The notes under the pieces: model-generated
Database searches by the model: none
What the model was told of the DNA's origin: nothing
The model's input: the letters and a program-made list of their open reading frames with translations, nothing else
Source: Mycolicibacterium mucogenicum DSM 44124
GTDB taxonomy: Bacteria; Actinomycetota; Actinomycetes; Mycobacteriales; Mycobacteriaceae
Assembly (NCBI RefSeq): GCF_005670685.2
Contig: NZ_CP062008.1
Span: 1 to 64,000, forward strand
Direction of reading: 5' to 3'
DNA length: 64,000 nucleotides
Program-made: the position numbers and the translations under genes
Shown here: piece by piece, positions 39,196 through 47,281 of the stretch
Position numbering within the stretch: position 1 is the stretch's first letter
Layout: each line of letters opens with the position of its first letter

Positions 39196-39710
39196 CGACA
39201 CCCGTCACCCTGAGCACCGGCGACCAGGCACACGCCATCGAGGCCATCAAGCGCACGTTCGCCCGCCGGCTGCGGTGCATGGACACCAAGCAGTGGGAGA
39301 TCTATCCGACGCTGCACACCGAGGACGTCGTGTCCGAGACCTGGGATGGGTTGCCCGACAACAACAATTGGACACCCACCCCCGGCAGCAAGAACCGCGT
39401 CGTCGGCAAGGCGGCGCTCACGCGCGCCATTCGATCACTGCTCGACGGCGGCACCGCCGTCACGACCGTCCACCACGGGCACACCCCCGAGATCGAGCTG
39501 ACCAGCAACACCACGGCCACCGGCATCTGGGCCATGGAGGACCAACTGTGGTGGACCAACGGCGACGCCGAAGAACACCTGCACGGCTACGGCCACTATC
39601 ACGAGCAGTACCGGCTGGAAGACGGCCAGTGGCTCATCAGCTACCGCAAACTGACGCGGCTGCGGGTCGACACCACACCGCACTTCTTCGCCTTCCTCAC
39701 GCGGCGGTAG
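39192..39710 (+). CDS. SnoaL/NTF2-like protein
   Basis: The 172-residue protein has an NTF2-like fold: an opening helix (DQAHAIEAIKRTFARRLRCMD), then the strand-rich part with TVHHGHTPEIELTSNT, WAMEDQLWW and HLHGYGHYHEQYR. Its several His residues could form an active site or metal site. Its ATG overlaps the TetR stop. It pairs with the SDR at 37748 in the same operon. Confidence 0.8.
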   Translation: MTTPVTLSTGDQAHAIEAIKRTFARRLRCMDTKQWEIYPTLHTEDVVSETWDGLPDNNNWTPTPGSKNRVVGKAALTRAIRSLLDGGTAVTTVHHGHTPEIELTSNTTATGIWAMEDQLWWTNGDAEEHLHGYGHYHEQYRLEDGQWLISYRKLTRLRVDTTPHFFAFLTRR

Positions 39711-39715
39711 CGCGC

Positions 39716-40030
39716 TCACTTCAGCTGACTGGCGGCGTACTCCTCGGGCCGGTTCTTCTTCATCCACGCGCGTAGGGGCCAGAACAGGATCCACAGCAGC
39801 CCGTACCCGGTGAAGTAGATGGCCGCACACAACGGCGCGGCGATCAGCCAGCCCGGGTAGATCAGCAGCAGGAAGAACTGCAGAAACTGTTTGACGCCAA
39901 CGGGATAGCCGTCGGCCATCGCGAAGAATGCCTTCGGGTGCATCGACGCCAGCAGGCCGCGTCCGGGCGAGGACTTCTGTTCCGTCGGCGTCTCGTCCGC
40001 GGTGACGGCGGTGGGTTCGGGGTGGGTCAT
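39716..40030 (-). CDS. Small membrane protein, 104 residues
   Basis: The N-terminal 45 residues are polar and acidic. A hydrophobic region with two likely transmembrane segments (about 47-65 and 67-86; FLQFFLLLIYPGWLIAAPLC and YFTGYGLLWILFW) follows, then a basic end. I do not recognise the family. It lies downstream of the metallopeptidase gene on the minus strand and could be co-transcribed with it, with a 37-base gap. Confidence 0.65.
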   Translation of the reverse strand: MTHPEPTAVTADETPTEQKSSPGRGLLASMHPKAFFAMADGYPVGVKQFLQFFLLLIYPGWLIAAPLCAAIYFTGYGLLWILFWPLRAWMKKNRPEEYAASQLK

Positions 40031-40067
40031 CGAGCGGGCTCCTCCTCATGCGGCTGCGCGGCGGTGA

Positions 40068-41426
40068 TCAACGGGCGAGGCACGACTTCGCGCCCTCGTA
40101 CACGCCCTTGCGGTAGGCATCGATCCGGTCGCTGCCCTGACCCTGGCGTTCGACGTCGCCCTCACCCCGGAACAGCAGGAGCGCGGACACCGCTTTGTCG
40201 AGGTCGCCCGGCGACAGGCTGTATCGGCTGTCGGCGCGTTCGTGCAGCAGCAGACTCGCGGCCCAGGCGCCGGCCAGGCAGTCGGCCTGCAGCGACGTCT
40301 GTTTGTCGCTGCTGTCCTGTCCGAGGCGGGTCAGCAGCGCCAACCCGTACTGCGTCGCGATCAGCGTCGCGACCGCGAAATCACCAGCCTCGTCATAGAT
40401 TTGGGGCATGGCCTCGACGTTGTCGAATCCGACGTAGTCCTCTGGCACGCAGTAGAACAGCACGTAGCCCTTGGTCGACTCGTTGCCGCAGTCCGGTTGG
40501 TTCCGCGGGTCGAGCTTCTGCGCGGGCTTCATCGGCGTCCACGGCTTGCCGGTGCCTTGCTGGTAGAGCCGCGCCATGTAGTCCTCGACATCCTCGGGGA
40601 CACCGTCGACGATCGACTCGTATGGGGCGTTGCCGCCGGCCGCGGCGTCCTGCGCGTTGTTGAACGGCAGCTCGACCACGACCGGGTTACCGCGCCGGTA
40701 GTCGGCGCAGGCCTGCGGGCCCTCGTCGTATCCGTTGCGGAACGAGTTCACCCGGTCGAAACCGCTGCCGTGCGCGCTCAATTCGTGTTGGCCGGTGCCC
40801 GGCTCGTCGCGCAGGAACAGCACACCGGCGAGTGCGCGGTCCAGATCGTTGGCGCTGGGCTTGAACGTCTCGGCGCTGTGTTTGGCCCACGCCCCGGCGA
40901 AGCAGTCGGCCTGGATCTCCTTGGTGACGGTCTCGCCCTGGAAGTTCGCGCGGGCCTGGATCGCATGCCCCCACTCGTGGGCCATCACTATGGGAATGAC
41001 GAAGTCGCCGAACCGTTTTCGCAGACTCGGTAGGAGCTCCTCGACGTCCCACGCGACGTTGTCGGCCTTGGCGCAGTAGAACGCGTTGCCGGCGATGTCC
41101 GAGGCCGCCTGCGCGCACGGCGGCAGCGGGCCCTGCGTGGGATCCACGGCGTAGAACCCACCTTTGACCGGTGTGTAGTCCTTCTTGTAGAGCTTGGGAA
41201 ACTCGGTCTGCCAATAGCTTTCGATGTCGCCGATCGCCTTGATGACGATCTTGTTCACCGGGTCCGCGGCGTCGCCGTGAATCTCGATCGGCGGAGCCGA
41301 CGACGTCGACGATGACGACGGGGGTTCCCCCTGAGGTTTCAAGTGCTTCTCGCCGCAGCCGGCGACCGTCAGGGTGCAGACCGCCAGGAGTGCAGATGCC
41401 CGCCACAGGGCCCGGTGAATTCCCAT
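40068..41426 (-). CDS. Lipoprotein with neutral zinc metallopeptidase domain
   Basis: The 452-residue protein has a lipoprotein signal peptide ending in lipobox LTVAGC. A Ser-rich spacer leads to a metallopeptidase-like domain with the zinc motif in MAHEWGHAIQ (HExxH) near residue 148. A likely third ligand lies in the EIQADCFAGAWA helix. The C-terminal half contains a second LQADCLAGAWAASLL motif but no second HExxH, so it looks like a duplicated domain of which one half has lost the metal site. It is probably an exported envelope protease. The DUF4333 gene starts upstream and ends 3 bases before it. Confidence 0.8.
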   Translation of the reverse strand: MGIHRALWRASALLAVCTLTVAGCGEKHLKPQGEPPSSSSTSSAPPIEIHGDAADPVNKIVIKAIGDIESYWQTEFPKLYKKDYTPVKGGFYAVDPTQGPLPPCAQAASDIAGNAFYCAKADNVAWDVEELLPSLRKRFGDFVIPIVMAHEWGHAIQARANFQGETVTKEIQADCFAGAWAKHSAETFKPSANDLDRALAGVLFLRDEPGTGQHELSAHGSGFDRVNSFRNGYDEGPQACADYRRGNPVVVELPFNNAQDAAAGGNAPYESIVDGVPEDVEDYMARLYQQGTGKPWTPMKPAQKLDPRNQPDCGNESTKGYVLFYCVPEDYVGFDNVEAMPQIYDEAGDFAVATLIATQYGLALLTRLGQDSSDKQTSLQADCLAGAWAASLLLHERADSRYSLSPGDLDKAVSALLLFRGEGDVERQGQGSDRIDAYRKGVYEGAKSCLAR

Positions 41427-41429
41427 CGC

Positions 41430-41966
41430 TTACGACGTGGGCTTGTCGTCGACCTTGAACCCGTAGTTCACGTCGGAGCCGTCGACCTTGTTGACGGTGA
41501 CCGTGACGCCGTAGGTCTGGCCGCTGTCCTTGAGCTCGCACCGCAGCGTGGCGCCCGGGGTGCCCTTCAAGTTCTCCGGGCAGGTCAGCGATTCGGGCTT
41601 CGCACCGAACTGCTGACCCAGCTCCTCGCTGATCTGGTTGGCGACCTGCGCCTTGTCGATGGTCTGGACCATGTCGAACTTGACGTTCTGACCCTCGATG
41701 CTGGTGACGGTGACGTTCACCGTGCTGGTCTTGTCGCCGACCTTCATGGTGCAGTTGATCTCGGCGCCCTTCTGGCCCGCGAGGTTCTCCGGGCAGGTCA
41801 CCGAATCGGCCTTCTTGCCGTCGGCGCCGGTCATCTTTTCGACGATCTGGCTCTCGACGTCTTTCTTGCTCACCGACGGCGTCCCGCTGGAACAGGCAGC
41901 GGCGCCGAACACGGCAACCGTGATCGCGGACGCCAGAACGAGCCTCTGACACGTCGTGTTGGTCAT
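41430..41966 (-). CDS. Lipoprotein with two DUF4333 repeats
   Basis: The 178-residue protein has a signal peptide with lipobox AAAC near residue 24. Two similar halves follow, each with a Ser/Lys-rich helix, a CPENL motif (SVTCPENLAGQKGA and SLTCPENLKGTPGA) and Val-rich strands. DUF4333 is common in actinobacterial secreted and membrane proteins; its role is unknown. The ATG at 41966 has GAAGGGG upstream. It shares strand and near-continuity with the metallopeptidase gene, so the two probably form an operon. Confidence 0.82.
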   Translation of the reverse strand: MTNTTCQRLVLASAITVAVFGAAACSSGTPSVSKKDVESQIVEKMTGADGKKADSVTCPENLAGQKGAEINCTMKVGDKTSTVNVTVTSIEGQNVKFDMVQTIDKAQVANQISEELGQQFGAKPESLTCPENLKGTPGATLRCELKDSGQTYGVTVTVNKVDGSDVNYGFKVDDKPTS

Positions 41967-42201
41967 GTCGCCAACCCCTTCCGAGTTCGGGCGCCAGCCA
42001 CCGGCGCCGCACTGATCAAGCGGACGGCAAAAGTTAGCGCCGCGATGTTGGAATCCGATTGGAACTCCCCGCAGGTCGGGTTGGTGACCGTCGGCGTTCC
42101 AACCGCCTGCGCCGCCGGGTTCAACGGAATTCCAATCGGCCGTCCATATCGTGGCGCCGAGGACGTGACCGGCGTCCGTCGTCAACCCCTGAGGAGTCAC
42201 G

Positions 42202-42933
42202 ATGCAGATGTCGCATCGCCCTGTCATCGCCGTCGCTGCCGCGGTCTGCCTGAGCATCACGCTGGGCGCGTGCGGAGGTGGCGACAAGGACAAGAGCTCG
42301 ACCAGCTCCAGTTCCAGCTCGTCGAGTTCGAGCAGCAGCTCGAGTACGACATCGTCCGCGAAGGCAGCGCCAAAACTGAAGCCGCGCAAGGCCGAGGAAT
42401 CCGGCACGAACCCCACGATCGCCGACTACATCAAGGAAGAGAAGATTCAGGAGACGTCGATCCATCCCGGGGACCCGGGTGCTCCCGCCGTGGACATCGA
42501 CCGCCCGACCGGCTGGGACAGCGCCGGCGAGGACACTCCTGACTACGCGTACGGCGCACTCGTCTACACCGGACCCGGCGCCCAGAGCACCGACTACACC
42601 GCGAACATCATCGCGCTGGTGTCGCGCCTCGACGGTCCGGTGGATCCCGACAAGCTGCTCAAGCTTGCCGGCGGCGAGGTGAAGAACCTGCCCGGATTCG
42701 AGTCCGTCGGTGAGGAACCGGGTACGTCGGCCGGCTTCCCGGCCTTCCGCATCGCCGGCACGTACAACCTCAAGGGCGGCGGCAAGGCCGCGTTCGGGCA
42801 GGAGACCGTGGTCTTCAAGGGACCCGACGGCCTGTACGTGCTGCAGATCAACGCGACCAGCGACGAGAGCCAGGGCCACGAGCTGTTCGAGGCGCTGGAC
42901 GCGGTGGATAAATCCTTGAAGATCACCTTCTGA
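42202..42933 (+). CDS. LpqN/LpqT-type lipoprotein
   Basis: The 243-residue protein has a signal peptide with lipobox LGAC and a run of about 20 Ser/Thr residues (about 33-52) as a flexible tether. A C-terminal domain like the mycobacterial LpqN/LpqT family follows, with the stretch DIDRPTGWD, then AYGALVYTG, LPGFESVGEEPGTSAGFPAF and a final helix ending DKSLKITF. LpqN binds envelope-biogenesis proteins in M. tuberculosis; the role here is not known. It is divergent from the DUF4333 gene. Confidence 0.8.
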   Translation: MQMSHRPVIAVAAAVCLSITLGACGGGDKDKSSTSSSSSSSSSSSSSSTTSSAKAAPKLKPRKAEESGTNPTIADYIKEEKIQETSIHPGDPGAPAVDIDRPTGWDSAGEDTPDYAYGALVYTGPGAQSTDYTANIIALVSRLDGPVDPDKLLKLAGGEVKNLPGFESVGEEPGTSAGFPAFRIAGTYNLKGGGKAAFGQETVVFKGPDGLYVLQINATSDESQGHELFEALDAVDKSLKITF

Positions 42934-42937
42934 CGAA

Positions 42938-43339
42938 ATGGCGACGGCGCCACCCCGAAGTAAGGCGTATCTGCTCAAGAGCCGAACCAACACCTGGTGG
43001 GTGAACGTCGAACTGGAGCTGACGGACACCCAGGTGCGGTGCCTTGCGTCCGAGTATTCGAAGTGGGTCGATGACCAGTTGGGGCTGCCCGACTACAAGG
43101 CGAAGCTGTCCGCGGGTGAGGAGGTGGTGATCTTCGACTTCCCGCGCGACGCGGTGACGGTCACTTGGCTACGGCAGTTGTACCGGGGCGGCTGTGAGGT
43201 CAGTCGCGGGAACTCCCGCAAATGGGTTGTGTCCCTGGTGTATCCGTCCGGGTTCGGCAGTGTGCTGGACCTCATGACGGACCGGGCGATCTGGCGCCAG
43301 TGGCGCGAGGAACTGCCCGACCGGAGTGTGAAGGCCTGA
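42938..43339 (+). CDS. Hypothetical protein, 133 residues
   Basis: ATG at 42938 is 4 bases after the LpqN-like stop. The product starts with a basic segment (PPRSKAYLLKSRTNTWWV) and has mixed alpha/beta content without signal peptide or membrane helix. It looks cytoplasmic although it follows an exported lipoprotein. I do not recognise the family. It converges on the SARP-family regulator, whose stop codon is one base away. Confidence 0.65.
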   Translation: MATAPPRSKAYLLKSRTNTWWVNVELELTDTQVRCLASEYSKWVDDQLGLPDYKAKLSAGEEVVIFDFPRDAVTVTWLRQLYRGGCEVSRGNSRKWVVSLVYPSGFGSVLDLMTDRAIWRQWREELPDRSVKA

Positions 43340-43340
43340 G

Positions 43341-46300
43341 TCAGACGGGCTCGACCGACTGGGCGGCCAGCCTTTCGGCGATGCCACGGGCGAAGGCCTG
43401 CTCGCCCGTGGCATCGGCCAGGCGGCTGGCCCGGTGCACCAGGGCGCGGGCACTGTCGGGCCGGCCCTGGTGCAGCTCGATGTCGGAGAGCAGGCACAGG
43501 AACATGGTGTTCATGACGGTCGTCCCGTCACAGGTGTATTCGTCGAACGCCCGGAAGGCGACGGTCGCGTCCCCCTCGCCGGAGCCGATGACCTGCGCCC
43601 AGACCCGGACGATACGTGCGCAGGCCGCCCATTGCGGGCTGCCCGCCGCGGTGAACTCGACGTCGACCTGGTCTGCCAGTTCGACGATGCCGTCGGTGAC
43701 ACCGAGGACCGCCGCACACTCGACGTAGGTCAGCCGCGCGGCCAGGATGTTGAACACGTCGCCACGGCTCTGCGCGAGATGCAGTGCGCGGCGGTGGTAT
43801 TCGCGCATGGCCTCCAGGTCCCCGCGGACCGCCTCGGCGATGGCCATCCAGCAGTAGACGCGGGGATGGAAGAAGTGCAGCGGATCGGTGACGGTCTCGG
43901 GCGGCGGGAAGGTGTCCATCATGTGCAGGCCGGTGCCGATCAGCATGTCGGTATTGCCGCGCAGCGTGTACAGCAGGATGTGCACGAAGTCGTTGACGAG
44001 GCCGATCACCGGATCACCGGACTTGTCGTACTGGTCCTCCAGGCCGATGGCGATGATCTCGACCTCGTCGATGCGGCCGTGCGCGCACAACAGCATGGAC
44101 TGCAGCGCGATGGCGCCATAGAAGGCGCGGCCCTTGACCTCCTGACCGATCTCGAAGGCCCGCTGGACGGCCGCGGCGGCCGACTCGCTGGCCTGCCCCT
44201 CGAGGATGTTCTTCGCGCCGGCCAGGTGTAGCCACAGGGTGGCCTGCCGGTCCAGGTGTTCGGGCTTGGCCGGCAGCCGGTCGCCGATCTGCAGGGCGTG
44301 CTCGGCCAGCCCGGCGACGTCGTGGTACGCCGACCGGTTCAGGGCCCGCTGGATGGCGATCTCGAGAATGCCAAGGGCCACATCGGGATTCAGTTCCACC
44401 CCGGCCCGCCACGCATGGTCGGCAGTCGCGATGACGTGTTCGTACGCGGCGGTCGCGAGCGTCGCCGTCCGCGTGGTGGCGATGGCGGCGTGCACAGTGG
44501 TGCGATCGGTGGTGGCGAGCTGGGCGATGAGTGCGTCGCGCACCAGGCCGTGGCTGAACCGGTAGGCGCCGGGACGTGCGGGCAGTTCGTCGAGCAGGCC
44601 GGTCTGATACGCCGGCCGCAGCCGGCTCTGCACCGTCGAGACCGACAGGTCGACGATGTCCGCCAGGTCGGCGACGTTGAATTCGGGCCCGACGACGGCG
44701 GCCGCGCACAGCACCCGACGGCAGGGCCGGTCCAGGACGCCGAGCCGGCGGCCGACGACGCCGACCACGGCATCCGACAGCGCGGGATGGCTGCGCTGCG
44801 GGGCGCCGTCGGTGTCCAGCGCCCGCGCGAGTTCCTTGATGTAGAAGGGATTTCCGCCGGCCTGCTCCCAGACCTGTGTCGAGATGGCCGGCGGGATCGT
44901 GCCGCCGACCACCGCGTCGACGAGGTCTGCCGCGGCCGCACGGTCGATGCCGTCCAGATGCAGTGTGACGGTGTCGTTCGACCGGACGATGCGTTCGAAC
45001 GACGTCCGATTCATCGGCCGGTCGGCCCCGAAGAAGGTCCAGTTGCCGATGACCTGGATGGGGATACGCGGGAATTCTTCGGCCAGCAGGACGAGCGCGT
45101 TGATCGAGGCGGGGTCCGCGCGTTGCAGATCGTCGATGACGAGCACCATCGGGGCCACGGTCGACAGCTCGCGCAGCGCCGCCACGATGCGCTCGACCAA
45201 GGCGAATCCCGTTGGCGCGAACCGGCTGCCGGCGTTGAGGTCGTCGTCGCCGTGCCATTCGGGCACCAGGGCGTTGACCACGCCGGGCGTCTCCCGCAGC
45301 ACGGCCTTGCGGCCGGCGATGCCGAGCTCGCCGCCCAGTTGGCGCAGCAGCTGGATCCACGTCCACAGCTGCGGCAGCTTCACCCCGCTCGGGTGGCCGG
45401 CCCAGGCCACGGCGATGCCCGCCGCCCGCGCGCGGTCGACGGCGGCCTGCGCCAGGGTGGTCTTGCCGATGCCGCTGTCGCCGGTCACGAGCGTCAGCCC
45501 GCCGGCGCCGCCGTCGGCTCGGCGCACCGCCGCGGTGACGGCACCCAGCTCGGTGTCGCGGCCGACGAACGGTGGTGGTGCCGCTGGGTCCGGATCGGGG
45601 TTCAGCACATGCGGTGCGGGTGCGACGCGCAGTTCCGCGGCGCCGTCACGAATCTTCTCGAAGAGCGTCTGCAGGCCTTCGCCGGGCCGGGTGCCGACCT
45701 CGCGGTCGAGTGTCGTGCAGGCCCGCTCGAACGCCTGAATGGCATCGGCGGTGCGGTTGGACCGGTGCAGAGCCAGCATCAGATGGCCCCACAACCGTTC
45801 CTGCAGTGGATGTTCCGCCAGGGCCGCCTCGACTTCGGGGACCAGTTCGCCGCCGCCGCCGAGTTGCAGTGCGGCGTCGAAACGGGCCTCGATGGCGGTG
45901 GTCCGCAGTGCTGCGAAGCGGATGGCTTCAGGGGCGGCGAATTCGTGATAGGCGAACTCTCCGAACGGATCTCCGTGCCAGAGCGCCAGCGCCTCGGTCA
46001 GCATCTCGACGGCCGCACCGGCCGAATGGCGGATCAGTGCCGTCCGGCCTTTCGAGACAAGGCTTTCGAAGGTGACGAGATCGATGGTGTCGCCGGCGAG
46101 CAGGTTCAGCTGGTAGCCGTGGGGGTGGGACGCGAGCCGTTGGTTCTGCGTGTCGCCCCGGCGGGTATCGGGCGCCTGGTCATGCCCGGCGTCGGCGCCA
46201 GGGTCGAGGACCCGACGGAGGTTGGCCACGTACGAGCGCACCGACGCGAGCGCTTTCGGCGGTGGCTCGTCGCCCCAGACTGCGTCGATCAGGCGGTCGA

Positions 46301-46427
46301 TGCTGACCACCGTGCCGTGATTGGCCAGCAATACCGCCAGTACGCACCGCTGTTTCGGTCCGCCGAGCGCCGCCGGCGTGCCGTCGACCCGGGCGGTTAC
46401 TGCACCCGAGAGGTAGTACTGGGCCAT
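43341..46427 (-). CDS. Large SARP-type regulator with BTAD and AAA ATPase domains
   Basis: The 1028-residue protein starts with a winged-helix DNA-binding domain (about residues 5-95). The bacterial transcriptional activation domain follows (about 100-265; FERACTTLDREVGTRPGEGL). An ATPase module comes next, with Walker A GDSGIGKTT near residue 315 and Walker B LVIDDLQRADP. The C-terminal half is a series of TPR-like helical repeats. It resembles AfsR/EmbR-type activators but has no FHA domain. Such regulators usually control nearby or pathway-specific genes. No biosynthetic cluster is adjacent, so its target is unknown. Confidence 0.9.
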   Translation of the reverse strand: MAQYYLSGAVTARVDGTPAALGGPKQRCVLAVLLANHGTVVSIDRLIDAVWGDEPPPKALASVRSYVANLRRVLDPGADAGHDQAPDTRRGDTQNQRLASHPHGYQLNLLAGDTIDLVTFESLVSKGRTALIRHSAGAAVEMLTEALALWHGDPFGEFAYHEFAAPEAIRFAALRTTAIEARFDAALQLGGGGELVPEVEAALAEHPLQERLWGHLMLALHRSNRTADAIQAFERACTTLDREVGTRPGEGLQTLFEKIRDGAAELRVAPAPHVLNPDPDPAAPPPFVGRDTELGAVTAAVRRADGGAGGLTLVTGDSGIGKTTLAQAAVDRARAAGIAVAWAGHPSGVKLPQLWTWIQLLRQLGGELGIAGRKAVLRETPGVVNALVPEWHGDDDLNAGSRFAPTGFALVERIVAALRELSTVAPMVLVIDDLQRADPASINALVLLAEEFPRIPIQVIGNWTFFGADRPMNRTSFERIVRSNDTVTLHLDGIDRAAAADLVDAVVGGTIPPAISTQVWEQAGGNPFYIKELARALDTDGAPQRSHPALSDAVVGVVGRRLGVLDRPCRRVLCAAAVVGPEFNVADLADIVDLSVSTVQSRLRPAYQTGLLDELPARPGAYRFSHGLVRDALIAQLATTDRTTVHAAIATTRTATLATAAYEHVIATADHAWRAGVELNPDVALGILEIAIQRALNRSAYHDVAGLAEHALQIGDRLPAKPEHLDRQATLWLHLAGAKNILEGQASESAAAAVQRAFEIGQEVKGRAFYGAIALQSMLLCAHGRIDEVEIIAIGLEDQYDKSGDPVIGLVNDFVHILLYTLRGNTDMLIGTGLHMMDTFPPPETVTDPLHFFHPRVYCWMAIAEAVRGDLEAMREYHRRALHLAQSRGDVFNILAARLTYVECAAVLGVTDGIVELADQVDVEFTAAGSPQWAACARIVRVWAQVIGSGEGDATVAFRAFDEYTCDGTTVMNTMFLCLLSDIELHQGRPDSARALVHRASRLADATGEQAFARGIAERLAAQSVEPV

Positions 46428-46530
46428 ATCCCCCGATTCACAGCAAATTCGGAACTGGGGAGACGATACATCCGCGCGTGACCTGCGGCAGCCCAGATGA
46501 ACCTGGCAATCTGCTGGCGGGCGGGTCGCT

Positions 46531-47124
46531 TCAGAGGAGTTCGGGCCCGCGCCGGCGGCCGGCCCGGCTCACGATCCCGAATCCGGTACCCACCAGCAGG
46601 AATGGGACGGCGATGATGCCGAGCAGAGTCGGCAGGAACCACACCTGCCAGTAGGTGTTGATGGTGGCGTCGTGGGGGTCGCCGGGGTTGTACCGGACGT
46701 CGACGTGTTCGCCGAGCCTGGCCGGTGGCGGATTGCTGCTGATCGAGCTGAGAAAGCGGACGTGGGTCCCTGCGGATGTGGCGAATTCGACGCGCGCCCG
46801 GTAGCGCGGGCTGCTGCCACCGCCGCTGGGGACCAGCTCGACGACGGTCCCGTCGGCGTGCCGGTCAGACGAATTCGATTGGGCGACAAACGCTGCGCAG
46901 ACCCCGGCAGCGACGGCCAACGACAGCCCGACAGCGAGGAACGCCTTCGCCAGGACCGGTGCGGCGGACTTCTTGGGCACGTCGGTGCCGAGTTCGGTCG
47001 CGATGGTCGGCGCCGGGTCGGCGGACGCGGTCCGGGCGCGGCGTTTGCGTAGCAGCGCAACGAGAATGGCGATATCCACGATCACGATGACGGCGATCAG
47101 CACCACGATGTACTCGATGCGCAT
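46531..47124 (-). CDS. DUF3592-like membrane protein
   Basis: The 197-residue protein has three transmembrane segments: residues 6-24, 56-76, and one near 168-187. The extracytoplasmic domain between the last two has the DUF3592 pattern PSGGGSSPRYRARVEF...HVDVRYNPGDPHDA. The ATG at 47124 is preceded by CGGAGG. Function is unknown; members are widespread envelope proteins. A 16-bp hairpin separates it from the upstream HtrA-type gene. Confidence 0.75.
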   Translation of the reverse strand: MRIEYIVVLIAVIVIVDIAILVALLRKRRARTASADPAPTIATELGTDVPKKSAAPVLAKAFLAVGLSLAVAAGVCAAFVAQSNSSDRHADGTVVELVPSGGGSSPRYRARVEFATSAGTHVRFLSSISSNPPPARLGEHVDVRYNPGDPHDATINTYWQVWFLPTLLGIIAVPFLLVGTGFGIVSRAGRRRGPELL

Positions 47125-47203
47125 GGCCCCTCCGGAGATGTCGACACACAGAGGGTAAGGCGGCGCGATTGGAATCCGGTTGGCGTCGGGGTGCCCGAAT
47201 ACG

Positions 47204-47257
47204 CCTGTGAGGGTTGTGTCCGCGTATCTCGGGTTCCGCGTACACAACCCTCACAGG
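47204..47257 (-). terminator. Long perfect hairpin downstream of the HtrA-type gene
   Basis: CCTGTGAGGGTTGTGT at 47204-47219 is perfectly complementary to 47242-47257, with a further CGCG/CGCG pairing inside the 22-base loop. It starts 24 bases beyond the protease stop codon on the minus strand and lacks a T run. It should end or stabilise that transcript and separate it from the DUF3592 gene. Confidence 0.65.
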
Positions 47258-47281
47258 GATGCGGGGACAGGCTGTGTCGGC

